Source: Flavobacterium restrictum
GTDB lineage: Bacteria > Bacteroidota > Bacteroidia > Flavobacteriales > Flavobacteriaceae
Direction: 5' to 3'
DNA length: 64,000 nt
Assembly (NCBI RefSeq): GCF_007097245.1
Contig: NZ_VJZT01000003.1
Location: 1-64,000, forward strand
The translations under genes were made by a program, and so were the position numbers. Below the pieces are notes generated by a model. That model was not told the origin of the DNA. It worked only from the letters and a program-made list of their open reading frames with translations, and ran no database searches. Positions 1 to 9,649 of this stretch are shown here, piece after piece. Each line of letters starts with the position of its first letter. The first letter of the stretch is position 1.

Positions 1-59
1 GTTATTTTGAGGAAAAATTATTCGATAGGCTAGTAATAGCAAGCATTACAGGGTTATGA
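1..59 (+). CDS. C-terminal end of an upstream gene (partial)
   Basis: From base 3 one frame stays open to a TGA at 57-59 and reads YFEEKLFDRLVIASITGL. The stop overlaps the ATG of the next gene in an ATGA arrangement, which is the usual coupling in this operon. Only 18 residues are visible, so the family cannot be named; a polysaccharide biosynthesis protein is the contextual guess. Confidence 0.5.
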   Translation, partial: YFEEKLFDRLVIASITGL

Positions 60-727
60 CTAAAAACGGACAATCAATAATAAATTTTATGATTCAGATA
101 TTATTTAATGTTTTTAAAAAAAGAAAGCCTATAATTAGTTCATTTCAAAAATATAAAAAGCATTTTGAAAATGAGCAAACTACTTTTATTGATAAAAATT
201 CAAAAATACGTTTTGATGTTCCTGACAAGATTGAAGATAGAAAATATGTGAAAATTGGAGCTAAAGGAATAATAAATGCTAATTTTATATTTGAATCTGA
301 AAGGGGTGAAGTAATTATAGGAGATAATGTTCATTTAGGTTCGGTTACTTTTATAAGCCGAAACAGAATTATAATAAAAAATGATGTTACCATGGCTTGG
401 GGTATTACAATCTATGATCATAATTCTCATAGTATCTACTGGAATGATAGAAAGAATGATAATGAACAAAGCTATAGAGATTATATTAGTAGCGAAGGAA
501 ATACAATGGCAAATAAAGATTGGTCTTGTGTATTAGGTGCGCCCATTACCATAGAATCAAAAGTTTGGATTGGTTTTGATGTTTTAATTCTTAAAGGTGT
601 TACCATAGGGGAAGGGAGTGTAGTTGCTGCAAAAAGCGTTGTTACAAAAAATGTAGAAGCTTGGACAGTGGTTGCAGGAAATCCTGCAGTTGTTGTAAAA
701 TATTTACCTGAATATAGAAGTACATGA
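56..727 (+). CDS. Hexapeptide-repeat acyltransferase (LbH family)
   Basis: This 223-residue protein looks like an acetyl- or other acyltransferase of the left-handed beta-helix family. Hexapeptide-type repeats lie around residues 80-125 (IIGDNVHLG, IIIKNDVTM). A second set at about 165-215 includes VWIGFDVLILKGVTIGEGS and ends in the GNPA motif typical of the family's last coil. The N-terminal 60 residues are basic and not repeat-like. The ATG overlaps the preceding stop and the TGA overlaps the next ATG, so it belongs to a coupled operon. It probably O- or N-acetylates a sugar of the surface glycan; the acceptor cannot be told from sequence. Confidence 0.85.
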   Translation: MTKNGQSIINFMIQILFNVFKKRKPIISSFQKYKKHFENEQTTFIDKNSKIRFDVPDKIEDRKYVKIGAKGIINANFIFESERGEVIIGDNVHLGSVTFISRNRIIIKNDVTMAWGITIYDHNSHSIYWNDRKNDNEQSYRDYISSEGNTMANKDWSCVLGAPITIESKVWIGFDVLILKGVTIGEGSVVAAKSVVTKNVEAWTVVAGNPAVVVKYLPEYRST

Positions 728-1617
728 AAATTTTAATAATTGGTTCAACAGGTTTTATAGGGAGCCATTGTGTTACTTATTTTAAGTCAAAAGGAGTTTC
801 CGTTTGGCAAGCTGATGTTAATGATTCGAAGGAATTAAATTTTTATAAAATACAACGAGAAAATTCCAATTATACTGTGCCATTCAAGGAACACAAATTT
901 GATGTTTGTATTAATGCTTCTGGGTCTGCTCATGTAGGTTTTTCGTTTGAAAATCCTTCCAAAGATTTTGAATTGAACGTGATTAATGTTCAAAAAATAT
1001 TAGTAGCTATTCGGGATTATAATAGTGATTGTAAGTTTATTAATTTTTCGAGTGCAGCTGTATATGGAAATCCTCAAAGTCTTCCTATTTCTGAAAAAAG
1101 TGGTTGTAAACCTTTATCACCTTATGGGTTTCATAAACTACAAAGTGAGCTATTGTTAACAGAGTACCATAAATTTTTTGGATTGAACACCTGTAGCTTG
1201 CGCGTTTTTTCGGCTTATGGTCCTCGATTAAAAAAACAATTGTTTTGGGATTTATATCAAAAAACATTGCAGGGAGATTTAGTTTCACTTTTTGGGACAG
1301 GTAATGAAACAAGAGATTTTATATACATTGATGATTTATTGCAAATAATTGATTTAGTGGTTCAGAATTCTAATTTTGAAGGTGCTATTTATAATGTGGG
1401 TAGTAATCAGGAAATATCAATTACGGAGGCGGCACAAGTATTTATAAATGCATTTTCTCCTGAAAAATCTATCGAGTTTACGGGTGAATTTAAACTAGGA
1501 GATCCCGTTAATTGGTATGCAGATATGGAAATTCTAAAAGGAATGGGGTTTACTCCCCAATTTAATTTAACTTTGGGACTAAAAAAATATGCAGAATGGC
1601 TCAAAGATATAGAGTAG
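724..1617 (+). CDS. NAD-dependent sugar epimerase/dehydratase
   Basis: This is an extended short-chain dehydrogenase of 297 residues. The Rossmann motif GSTGFIG starts at residue 7, and the catalytic pair is in YGFHK (Tyr about 134, Lys about 138) after an SSAAVYG strand. The family interconverts or dehydrates nucleotide sugars such as UDP- or dTDP-hexoses in the cytoplasm. The start overlaps the previous gene by 4 bp. The end overlaps the next gene by 22 bp, which is tight coupling within the glycan operon. Substrate specificity (4-epimerase, 4,6-dehydratase or reductase) cannot be set from the sequence alone. Confidence 0.88.
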   Translation: MKILIIGSTGFIGSHCVTYFKSKGVSVWQADVNDSKELNFYKIQRENSNYTVPFKEHKFDVCINASGSAHVGFSFENPSKDFELNVINVQKILVAIRDYNSDCKFINFSSAAVYGNPQSLPISEKSGCKPLSPYGFHKLQSELLLTEYHKFFGLNTCSLRVFSAYGPRLKKQLFWDLYQKTLQGDLVSLFGTGNETRDFIYIDDLLQIIDLVVQNSNFEGAIYNVGSNQEISITEAAQVFINAFSPEKSIEFTGEFKLGDPVNWYADMEILKGMGFTPQFNLTLGLKKYAEWLKDIE

Positions 1618-2741
1618 GAATCCTATATAGTTTTAATGAAAATTGGATTGGTGGTTCATACTATATTCAAAATTTGATACGTTCACTTAACTATCTTCCT
1701 GTTAAGGATCAAATAAAATTGCAAATTCTTACGGATAATAAGGAAACCTTTTTTGAATTACAAAAAGCAACTAAATATCGTTATTTAAATTTTATTAAAT
1801 ACAAACCTCATTACAATTTAATAGAATCATTGATCAATAGAGTTTCCAAAAAGTTTTTTGAAAAAAAAATTATTGAAAAGAAAGTTACGGTTAATTTAGT
1901 GTTTCCATTATACAGTTTGTCTCATGATTTAGAACATGTAAAAAAAATAATTTTCTGGATTCCAGATTTGCAAGAGAAATTTTTGCCTAATTTTTTTTCC
2001 TCTAGTGACATACAACTCCGTAATACTTGCTATGAGAAAATGATTAGTTTAAATCATCCTATAGTTTTTAGTAGCTATGCCGCACAAAATGATTTTCTTT
2101 CGTTTTATCCGCATGCTAAAAACGAAACAAAAGTAATGCAATTTGCGGTTGTACACCCTGATTTAAATTTGAAAACTATTGATGAGGTAAAGGAAAAATA
2201 TGCTATTGAAGGAAATTATTTTATATCGCCTAATCAATTTTGGCAACACAAAAACCAAATAGCTATCATTGAAGCTGCAAGAATTTTAAAAGAGAAAGGT
2301 GTTGCTGTTCAAATTATTTTTACTGGAAAAGAGCACGATTATAGAAATCCCGATTATACGAATAATCTAAAACAAAAAGTGAGCACTTATGGGTTAGAAA
2401 ATGAAGTTGTTTTTCTAGGTTTTATTGATAGAATTGATCAATTGTTGTTAATGAAAAATGCATTAGGCGTTGTTCAGCCCTCCTTGTTTGAAGGTTGGAG
2501 TACTGTCGTAGAAGATGCTAAAGCATTGAATCAAACCTTAATAGTTTCTAATATAGCCGTTCATCTTGAGCAATTAGAAAATAAAGGATATTATTTTGAT
2601 CCACATGATTACACACAATTGGCGTTACATCTAATGGAAGTAATCAACAATCCAACTATTAAGTTGAAATATAACATAAATTATCAAGAAAGTATAAAGA
2701 GATTCGCTTTAAACTTTAAAGAACTAATTGAAGCAAATTAA
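1596..2741 (+). CDS. Glycosyltransferase, GT4 type (GT-B fold)
   Basis: This 381-residue protein has the C-terminal GT-B nucleotide-sugar domain. A phosphate-binding stretch with HKNQ is near residue 215, and the motif PSLFEGWSTVVEDAKAL near 296 carries the E-x7-E pair of retaining GT4 enzymes. The N-terminal half is variable, as expected for the acceptor side. There is no signal peptide, so it is a cytoplasmic or membrane-peripheral enzyme that adds one sugar to a lipid-linked repeat unit. The start lies 22 bp inside the previous gene and the next gene begins 2 bp after its stop. Donor and linkage are unknown. Confidence 0.88.
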   Translation: MAQRYRVGILYSFNENWIGGSYYIQNLIRSLNYLPVKDQIKLQILTDNKETFFELQKATKYRYLNFIKYKPHYNLIESLINRVSKKFFEKKIIEKKVTVNLVFPLYSLSHDLEHVKKIIFWIPDLQEKFLPNFFSSSDIQLRNTCYEKMISLNHPIVFSSYAAQNDFLSFYPHAKNETKVMQFAVVHPDLNLKTIDEVKEKYAIEGNYFISPNQFWQHKNQIAIIEAARILKEKGVAVQIIFTGKEHDYRNPDYTNNLKQKVSTYGLENEVVFLGFIDRIDQLLLMKNALGVVQPSLFEGWSTVVEDAKALNQTLIVSNIAVHLEQLENKGYYFDPHDYTQLALHLMEVINNPTIKLKYNINYQESIKRFALNFKELIEAN

Positions 2742-2743
2742 AA

Positions 2744-3607
2744 ATGTTTAAACTCTCCATTATAACAATCAATTACAACAACTTGAAGGGGTTGCAACGT
2801 ACCGTAGAAAGTGTAATTAATCAATCATGGAAAGAGTTCGAGTATATTATTATTGATGGTGGCTCAACAGATGGAAGTAAGGAATATCTAGAAAGTAAAA
2901 AAGAGTATTTAGATTTTTGTATTAGTCAGCCAGATAAAGGGATCTACAATGCCATGAATAAAGGAATTAGCAATGCAACGGGAGAATATTTACTTTTTTT
3001 GAACAGTGGAGATCATTTATTTTACAAAGATGCGCTAAAAAAAAATAAAGATTTACTTATAGATTATGATTTAATTTATTTTGATTTGCAAGTTGTTAAT
3101 CAGGCAGAATTTTATATTAACAAATATCCAGAAGAATTACGATTTTCCGACTTGTATTATGGTTCCTTACCACATCCAGCCACTTTTATAAAAAAAGAAT
3201 TGTTTAAAAAAATAGGATTGTATGATGAAGATTTAAAAATTGTATCCGATTGGAAATTTTTTTTACTAGCATTATTTCAATTTAACTGTACTTATAAAAA
3301 AGGGAATGACACCTTTGCCACTTTTTATTTAGATGGTGTAAGTTCAGATTATAATAATAAAAAAAAATTGATTGCTGAAAGACAAAAGGTTTTGCATCAT
3401 TATTTTGCCCCATTTTTATTAGATTACGAGGAATTGAATAGTGCTAGGATATATACTGGTATGAATCGCTACAAAATGTTAATTGAAATAGAAAAAACAA
3501 ATATCGGTAGAAAAATAGTTTCCTTTTTTTTTAGATTTTATATTGTTTTATTTTTAAAAAAAAATGTAAAAGAAATTACAGATCGCAATCCCAAAAATCT
3601 TTTTTGA
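2744..3607 (+). CDS. Glycosyltransferase family 2 (GT-A)
   Basis: This 287-residue GT2 enzyme begins with the canonical SIITINYNN strand. It continues with DGGSTDGS (about residue 38) and a short NSGD stretch near 87, where the metal-binding DxD is often replaced in this subgroup. SDWKFF near 170 is the expected catalytic-base region. The sequence resembles WcaA-like transferases of capsule loci. It is inverting by family rule, with unknown donor and acceptor. The preceding gene ends 2 bp upstream. A 51-bp gap follows with no visible terminator, so transcription probably continues. Confidence 0.88.
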   Translation: MFKLSIITINYNNLKGLQRTVESVINQSWKEFEYIIIDGGSTDGSKEYLESKKEYLDFCISQPDKGIYNAMNKGISNATGEYLLFLNSGDHLFYKDALKKNKDLLIDYDLIYFDLQVVNQAEFYINKYPEELRFSDLYYGSLPHPATFIKKELFKKIGLYDEDLKIVSDWKFFLLALFQFNCTYKKGNDTFATFYLDGVSSDYNNKKKLIAERQKVLHHYFAPFLLDYEELNSARIYTGMNRYKMLIEIEKTNIGRKIVSFFFRFYIVLFLKKNVKEITDRNPKNLF

Positions 3608-3658
3608 GTTAATATGTATAAACAGGTAATCTTTCAAGAATAAAAAAACAAAACTATA

Positions 3659-4495
3659 ATGAAAAAGTATATTAATAAACTTTTGTTTTTGATAGGTTTA
3701 AATGACGTAATCGAAAAGATTAGAGGTGAGATTAAATTTTATTATCAATATTATTACAACAAGATTTTTAATCAAGTAGTCAGGAATCAGAATAAAAATT
3801 ACAAAACGATTCCAATATTAATTATTAGTTATAATCAATTATTTTACTTGAAAAAATTAATAGAATTTTTAACAGAACGTAAGTATACAAATATTGTGAT
3901 TTTAGACAACAATTCTACCTATGAGCCTTTACTAGATTACTTTAAAACAATAGAATCTAAAGTTGTTTTACATAGATTAAATGAAAATTTAGGTCATTTG
4001 GTTTTTTGGAAAAACAAAGAATTATTCGATAAATATTCTAAAGGTTATTATGTAATTACAGATGCTGATGTTGTTCCGGTAGTTGATTGTCCAGAATCTT
4101 TTTTACTTTATTTTAAAACAATATTAGATTTCTGCAAAACAGCTACCAAAGTTGGATTTAGTCTAAAAATTGACGATTTACCAACAACGAATTTGAATAG
4201 GGAAAAAATAATAAAGTGGGAGTCACAATTTTGGAAAAACAAAGATCATGCAGGCAATTTTATCGCCGATATAGACACGACATTCGCATTATATAGACCA
4301 AATTATAACTATAATGAGTTTGATTTTTATAGCGCATGTAGAACACCAAAACCTTTTACAGCCCATCACGGAGGTTGGTATGTAAATTCTAGTCAATTAA
4401 CCAAAGAGCAACAGTTTTATTTTGAAACCTGTAACGAATCCAGCTCATGGCGAATAGACAAAAACGGTGATTTAAGGAAAAATATTTATAATTAA
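3659..4495 (+). CDS. GT2-like glycosyltransferase (divergent)
   Basis: The protein has 278 residues. After a basic, aromatic N-terminal stretch of about 50 residues comes a GT-A-like core: IPILIISYNQ, then ILDNNST (about 82) and TDADVVP (about 134), the last holding a plausible DxD metal motif. The C-terminal HGGWYVNSS region is unlike common GT2 members, so this is a divergent transferase and the donor is unknown. The following 67 bp contain no gene. Base composition is very AT-rich, like its neighbours. Confidence 0.75.
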   Translation: MKKYINKLLFLIGLNDVIEKIRGEIKFYYQYYYNKIFNQVVRNQNKNYKTIPILIISYNQLFYLKKLIEFLTERKYTNIVILDNNSTYEPLLDYFKTIESKVVLHRLNENLGHLVFWKNKELFDKYSKGYYVITDADVVPVVDCPESFLLYFKTILDFCKTATKVGFSLKIDDLPTTNLNREKIIKWESQFWKNKDHAGNFIADIDTTFALYRPNYNYNEFDFYSACRTPKPFTAHHGGWYVNSSQLTKEQQFYFETCNESSSWRIDKNGDLRKNIYN

Positions 4496-4562
4496 ATTTT
4501 TTAAGTGTTTACTTTGCGAGTAATTTTGATACAATCTCAAAAAGTTAAATTTTATTGTTTTT

Positions 4563-5513
4563 ATGGAAGAAATTAAAATAAATTTTATTGATTTTTGGAC
4601 TGGTTATAATAAAACTAATAATTATTTTTTTAATCTTTTATCAAAAAGATATAAAGTTGTAATTGATGAAAATCCAGATTTATTGTTTTATTCTTGTTTT
4701 GGACAGGAATATTTAAAGTATAAATGTAAAAGAATCTTCTACACAGGCGAAAATGTGAGACCTGAATTTTTGGCTTGTGATTTTGCTTTTACATTTGATT
4801 TTAGCACTAAAAAAAATCACTATAGATTGCCTTTGTATTCATTATATATTGATACGCACCATATGCTGCCCCAACTAGAAAAAGTAAAAACTAGAGAAGA
4901 GGCAACAAAAATATGGAATGCTAAATCTAAATTTTGTTGCATGGTAGTTTCAAATCCAAATTGTGCTAAACGCCTAGATTTTTTTAAGAACCTTTCAAAA
5001 ATAAAAGAGGTTGATTCTGGGGGTAAAGTGCTAAATAATGTTGGCGGGAGAGTACCTGATAAAAATGAGTTCATCAAAGATTATAAATTCGTAATTTCTT
5101 TCGAGAATAGTGAGCAAAATGGATATACTACAGAAAAAATAATGGAACCTATTTTTATGGACTGTATTCCAATTTATTGGGGCAATAAGTTAATTGATAT
5201 CGATTTTAATTCTAAAAGATTTATTGATTATAATAAATTTCAATCGGAGAATGAGTTAATTGATAAATTGTTAGCCATTGACCAAAATGATGAATTGGCT
5301 ATAGATATGTTAATGCAACCTACATTTAACCTTGATAAAATATCTCATGAAGAAGAGCATGAACAGGTGTTAACTATTTTGAGTTCGATATTTAAAAGTT
5401 CAGATAAACCAATAGCAATTCAGTTTTATAGGCATCTTTTTAGACTGAAATTATTATTTTACAAGAATAAATATCGTGTTTTAAAAATAATAAGATTTAA
5501 GAAAAAGCACTAA
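4563..5513 (+). CDS. GT10 family fucosyltransferase
   Basis: This 316-residue protein carries the signature of alpha-1,3/1,4-fucosyltransferases (GT10). FVISFENS is followed by GYTTEKIMEP and IPIYWGN at about residues 177-208. This segment binds GDP-fucose in Helicobacter FucT and its relatives. The N-terminal FYTGENVRP element near 60 is also typical. It lacks the C-terminal heptad repeats of Helicobacter enzymes but has a basic aromatic tail that may bind membrane. It is an inverting cytoplasmic enzyme expected to put L-fucose (or a related 6-deoxysugar) on GlcNAc, glucose or another acceptor. No GDP-fucose synthesis gene is in the window. Confidence 0.88.
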   Translation: MEEIKINFIDFWTGYNKTNNYFFNLLSKRYKVVIDENPDLLFYSCFGQEYLKYKCKRIFYTGENVRPEFLACDFAFTFDFSTKKNHYRLPLYSLYIDTHHMLPQLEKVKTREEATKIWNAKSKFCCMVVSNPNCAKRLDFFKNLSKIKEVDSGGKVLNNVGGRVPDKNEFIKDYKFVISFENSEQNGYTTEKIMEPIFMDCIPIYWGNKLIDIDFNSKRFIDYNKFQSENELIDKLLAIDQNDELAIDMLMQPTFNLDKISHEEEHEQVLTILSSIFKSSDKPIAIQFYRHLFRLKLLFYKNKYRVLKIIRFKKKH

Positions 5514-5551
5514 TGCTGTTTTTTTAAAAATGTTTTTAAATTTAAATAATC

Positions 5552-6514
5552 ATGGCCAAAGTTTCAATTATCCTACCAAGTTATAATCACGATAAGTTTT
5601 TGACAGCGCGTTTAGATTCAATTGTGAATCAAACATTCGTTGATTGGGAATTAATTATTATTGATGATTGTTCTACAGACAGTAGCCGATTGATTTTGGA
5701 ACAATTTGTTGCTAGAAATCCGTTAAAAGTAAAGTGTTTTATTACTAATGAAAATAATTCTGGAAGTGGCTATTTATCATGGAAAAAAGGAATAGAATTA
5801 GTAGAAACGGAGTATGTATGGATAGCAGAAACAGATGATTATTGTGATGTGAATTTTCTAAATGAAACTGTCCATTTATTAGATTCAAATCCAGCTGCGG
5901 CTCTTGTTTTTGTTGGTTCGAATTATGTGGATGTTCATGGTAATTTTTTGTATGATTCTTCCAATAGAACTAAATCTCTTTCAGTAATTAATGGTGGGTG
6001 GGCTTTATTTAATAGTGTTATATTGACAAGTAAACTACCTCTAAATCCATTAATTACAAATGGTAGTAGTGTCCTATTTAGAAAACCAATTGTTTCTATA
6101 CCAGAAAATATATTTTTAAACAGACAAATGTCTGATCTCTTTTTATGGTGTCATTTGTTGAAAACTAAACAATTTGTTTTTTTAAATAAAAATTTGAATA
6201 ACTTTAGACGTCATGAGTCTTCTACAACAACAATAGCGAATATGAAACATAAACAAGAATTGTATTTTGAATATTCTAATTTTGTTAATTATTTTAATCT
6301 GTCTGATACGATTACTTATTTGATTGTTAAAGATTATATTTTGAATTTTTTACTAACTAATCACAATCAAAAAGGATTTTTTTATTTTGATCCAATAAAA
6401 AAAATTAAAAGTCTAAATAACCTTAATTTATTATTTTATTTAGGTAGAACCTTTTTTGATTTTTTTGTACTAAAAATTAGCAATAAAGTTCAGTCAATCA
6501 AAAGAACTAAATGA
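5552..6514 (+). CDS. Glycosyltransferase family 2
   Basis: This 320-residue GT-A transferase shows VSIILPSYNHDKFL at the N-terminus, IIDDCSTDSS near residue 45 and AETDDY near 92, which serves as the DxD-type motif. The C-terminal 80 residues are rich in aromatic and basic residues and may sit on the membrane. It lies 38 bp after the GT10 gene and 27 bp before the next GT2 gene in the same direction. Its donor sugar cannot be assigned. The family call is firm and the specific role is not. Confidence 0.88.
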   Translation: MAKVSIILPSYNHDKFLTARLDSIVNQTFVDWELIIIDDCSTDSSRLILEQFVARNPLKVKCFITNENNSGSGYLSWKKGIELVETEYVWIAETDDYCDVNFLNETVHLLDSNPAAALVFVGSNYVDVHGNFLYDSSNRTKSLSVINGGWALFNSVILTSKLPLNPLITNGSSVLFRKPIVSIPENIFLNRQMSDLFLWCHLLKTKQFVFLNKNLNNFRRHESSTTTIANMKHKQELYFEYSNFVNYFNLSDTITYLIVKDYILNFLLTNHNQKGFFYFDPIKKIKSLNNLNLLFYLGRTFFDFFVLKISNKVQSIKRTK

Positions 6515-6541
6515 TTAAAATAAATTGACTATAATTGTTAT

Positions 6542-7417
6542 ATGAAAGAAACAAATCCTTTGATTAGTGTCATAATTACTACCTATAATAGAGAAAATTA
6601 TCTTGAAGAGGCAATTTTATCAGTAGTCAATCAAACCTATACTAGTATTGAAATTCTTGTTGTAGATGATGGCTCATCAGTTAATTATGCTGAATCAATT
6701 TGTGAAAAATATGCTAATTGTAGCTATAATCACAAAACCAATGGCGGATTATCTTCAGCTAGGAATTTTGGAATTACACTTGCAAAAGGAGCGTATATCG
6801 CTTTTTTGGATGATGATGATTTTTGGGAAAGTAGTAAAATCGAGCAACAAATAGCCATTTTAATTAGTGACTCAACCATTGACTGTGTTCATAGTTCAGC
6901 AGCCATTGTGGATTGTAATGGTAAAATGACCGGCAGTTTTATTGGAGCTTCTATTGACAAAGCATACAAACGTTCTGGATATGTTTTTTGGAATGCATTA
7001 GGCTGTTGGGTAGTAAAATCACCAACGCCATTGATCCGAAAAAAAGTATTTCAACCTGATTTGCTTTTTGACGAAACCATAAAAGTGGGTGAGGATGTAG
7101 ATTTTTATCAGCGTATGTTTTATAGGCATAAAGTAAGTTATATTGATAAGCCGCTAGCTTTTTACAGAGAATATGAAAATACAGAACGGTTATCGCTACA
7201 AACCGTCAAATATATAGGTATCGAAAACAAGATGTATTTTAACTTTAAGAAAATGGGAATTAAAAACAAATTAATTTTACATTTGATTGCTATAAAATTA
7301 TTGAAGAGTGCCAAAGAAAATTGGAATTTAGTTCATATTGATAAACCCATTAAAATAAATTGGCTTACTTTGCATACAAGACCTGTTTATGGTTTGAAGA
7401 ATTATTTTAATCAATAA
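6542..7417 (+). CDS. Glycosyltransferase family 2
   Basis: This 291-residue transferase has the clear GT2 pattern: ISVIITTYNRENYL at the start, VVDDGSS near residue 40 and an acidic LDDDDFW metal-binding motif near 90. GEDVDFYQR near 183 matches the ED/base motif of inverting GT2 enzymes. It is cytoplasmic and acts on a lipid-linked or nucleotide-sugar-dependent acceptor. The next gene starts 2 bp after its stop, so the two are co-translated. Several GT2 paralogues in a row suggest a repeat unit of at least five sugars. Confidence 0.9.
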   Translation: MKETNPLISVIITTYNRENYLEEAILSVVNQTYTSIEILVVDDGSSVNYAESICEKYANCSYNHKTNGGLSSARNFGITLAKGAYIAFLDDDDFWESSKIEQQIAILISDSTIDCVHSSAAIVDCNGKMTGSFIGASIDKAYKRSGYVFWNALGCWVVKSPTPLIRKKVFQPDLLFDETIKVGEDVDFYQRMFYRHKVSYIDKPLAFYREYENTERLSLQTVKYIGIENKMYFNFKKMGIKNKLILHLIAIKLLKSAKENWNLVHIDKPIKINWLTLHTRPVYGLKNYFNQ

Positions 7418-7419
7418 AA

Positions 7420-8439
7420 ATGCGAGAAGGTTATAATCCTAATAAAGATAAAAACATCCATAAAACGGACTGTTTCCATCAAGTTATAATTCCTGTTTAC
7501 ATACCAAATCAGGAAGGATATTTTAAGGATAGTTTTAAAATTTTGGATTATTGTCTACAATCACTCTTTAAAACATCTCATCAACACACTTATTTTACCA
7601 TTGTCAATAATGGTAGCTGTACCGAAGTCATTACTTATTTAGATACTTTGCTTCAGCAAAAAAAGATACACGAACTCATTCACACCACTAATATAGGAAA
7701 ATTGAATGCTGTATTAAAAGGTATTGTAGGGCAACGATTTCAATTAGTTACTATTACGGATGCCGATGTGTTGTTCTTGAATAATTGGCAAAAAAAGACC
7801 TATGAGGTTTTTGAGGCTTTTCCAAAAGCTGGGGCAGTTTGTCCAACTCCTTCCTCAAAATCGTTTAACGATAAAACGTATAATATACTATTTGAAAAGT
7901 TGTTTTCTAAAAATCTTTATTTTACTGATGTGCTCGACCAAGATGCCTTGAGAGCATTTGCCCATAGTATTGGTAATGACAATTTTTATAAAAAAGCACA
8001 TTTACAAAAATATTTAGTTGTGGCTAATGGAAAGGTAAAAGCAGTTGTTGGGGCGGGACATTTTGTAACTACTTATAGATTTGAGGTTTTTAAAAAAATA
8101 ACAGTTACCTATTCAGAATTTGCACTTGGCGGTTTAAGTGAAAATCTATTGTTGGATAATCCTGTTGTTAAGAACGGTTTATGGCGTTTATCAACGCAAG
8201 CTAATTGCGCATACCACCTTGGCAATGTACTGGAAAGTTGGATGTCCGAAGTTATGGATACCATCGAGTATGACTTAAAGATGCCATTATTCAACTTCCC
8301 AAAAGAAATAAAGTCTGAAAATAAGTGTTTTTTGTGGATAAAAAATGATTTATTTGCCATAATATTTTATAGAAAAGCAATTAGGCGATGGTTTTTACAG
8401 TATAAAGGATTGTCGAAAAATGAGGCAAATGACTATTGA
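7420..8439 (+). CDS. GT2-like glycosyltransferase
   Basis: This 339-residue protein has a GT-A-type N-terminus: QVIIPVYIP, FTIVNNGS near 65 and TITDADVLF near 112, with a candidate DxD. The nearest resemblance is to the DAD-containing protein at 3659-4495, so the two may be distant paralogues. The C-terminal third (YHLGNVLESW and beyond) is not recognised. It starts 2 bp after the preceding GT2 gene, and a 97-bp non-coding gap follows. It is probably a transferase of the same glycan pathway. Confidence 0.72.
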   Translation: MREGYNPNKDKNIHKTDCFHQVIIPVYIPNQEGYFKDSFKILDYCLQSLFKTSHQHTYFTIVNNGSCTEVITYLDTLLQQKKIHELIHTTNIGKLNAVLKGIVGQRFQLVTITDADVLFLNNWQKKTYEVFEAFPKAGAVCPTPSSKSFNDKTYNILFEKLFSKNLYFTDVLDQDALRAFAHSIGNDNFYKKAHLQKYLVVANGKVKAVVGAGHFVTTYRFEVFKKITVTYSEFALGGLSENLLLDNPVVKNGLWRLSTQANCAYHLGNVLESWMSEVMDTIEYDLKMPLFNFPKEIKSENKCFLWIKNDLFAIIFYRKAIRRWFLQYKGLSKNEANDY

Positions 8440-8536
8440 TACGTTTCGCACAAGAATAAATTTGATTTATGTATAATAAAATTTTATATTTTGACACGTG
8501 TTTGATGGTTTTATAGAATGAATACATTTATAATTT

Positions 8537-9646
8537 ATGAAAATTGCCAAAATAATTATTACCGAACAGTCCATACCTTATGCTAAAAATGGCTCTTGGA
8601 CACAACGATTAGAACATTTTTTTACAAGCGATTACAATACTATTAACTATTGTATTTGTGGTGAAACGAATCAAAACATGGTGTCATCTACCGTTTTCTT
8701 TAAAGTAAAACAATACAAATCTAGAATTATACTTAAATTTTTTCCTAAACTACGGTTTCGTAATTATATAATTAAGATACAAGAATTAGCTCAAAAATAC
8801 GATCATCTTATTCTTTGTGTTGTTGATAACATAAAACTTAAAAATGCAATAACTGATTATATTGATCGAAAAGAAATTAAAAAAAATAATACAGTATTGT
8901 TTTACAGTTGTGGTTTCTCCTATTTTTTAGAAGAAGAAGAACAAAAGAAATTACTTAAATATTGCGACGAATATATTTTTTTGACACAAAGTAGTTATCA
9001 GTTTAATAAAGTTAGATATTCAGAATTTATTCCAGAAATAACAATATTGAGTAATCCAATTGAAAAAGAGGAATTTTATCAAGTATCAAAAATTGAAAAA
9101 AAAAATCTAATTGAACAATATGGATTAGAAGGAAAAATAATCTTTTTGTGGCTTTCACATGATAGAGAAAAGAAAGGGTTAGATTTAGTATTACATGCAT
9201 GGGAAGCTTGGAGTTATTTAAGGGAAGACGTGCAGTTGCTAGTAGTAGGTGCTAAAAGGGATTATCAGCAAAAAAACGTTCAGTTTTTAGGACAAGTAAA
9301 TAGTGATAGTGTTACTTTATATTATCAAATGGCTCATGTATATTTGTTCCCAACACTATGGAAAGAGGGTTTTGGTTTAAGTTTAGCACAAGCCATTTGT
9401 TGTGGATGTTATTGTATCGCTGCCGATAATGGAGGTGTTTCTGATTTTTTATTAGAAACGGATGGTGTTTTGATAAATAATCCGAATACAGTTTCGGATT
9501 GGGTAAAGGCGATGGAAAATGCTGTAATAGCTATTCAATCAGGTTGGAGTAATACTTCAGCAGGAAAACAAATTTTAAATTATAAACAATGGGAAACTCA
9601 ATTTGATGCGATTTTTAAAAAATGGGAAAACAGAATAAATAAATAG
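8537..9646 (+). CDS. Glycosyltransferase, GT4 type (GT-B fold)
   Basis: This 369-residue protein has the GT4 donor-binding half. A FLWLSHDREKKG-like strand near 205-217 gives the Arg/Lys phosphate-binding residues. FPTLWKEGFGLSLAQAICCG near 271 contains the E-x7-type motif of the family. The N-terminal half is variable. No transmembrane segment or signal peptide is visible. The gene is followed after 3 bp by the asparagine-synthase-like gene. It transfers an unknown sugar with retention. Confidence 0.87.
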   Translation: MKIAKIIITEQSIPYAKNGSWTQRLEHFFTSDYNTINYCICGETNQNMVSSTVFFKVKQYKSRIILKFFPKLRFRNYIIKIQELAQKYDHLILCVVDNIKLKNAITDYIDRKEIKKNNTVLFYSCGFSYFLEEEEQKKLLKYCDEYIFLTQSSYQFNKVRYSEFIPEITILSNPIEKEEFYQVSKIEKKNLIEQYGLEGKIIFLWLSHDREKKGLDLVLHAWEAWSYLREDVQLLVVGAKRDYQQKNVQFLGQVNSDSVTLYYQMAHVYLFPTLWKEGFGLSLAQAICCGCYCIAADNGGVSDFLLETDGVLINNPNTVSDWVKAMENAVIAIQSGWSNTSAGKQILNYKQWETQFDAIFKKWENRINK

Positions 9647-9649
9647 CCT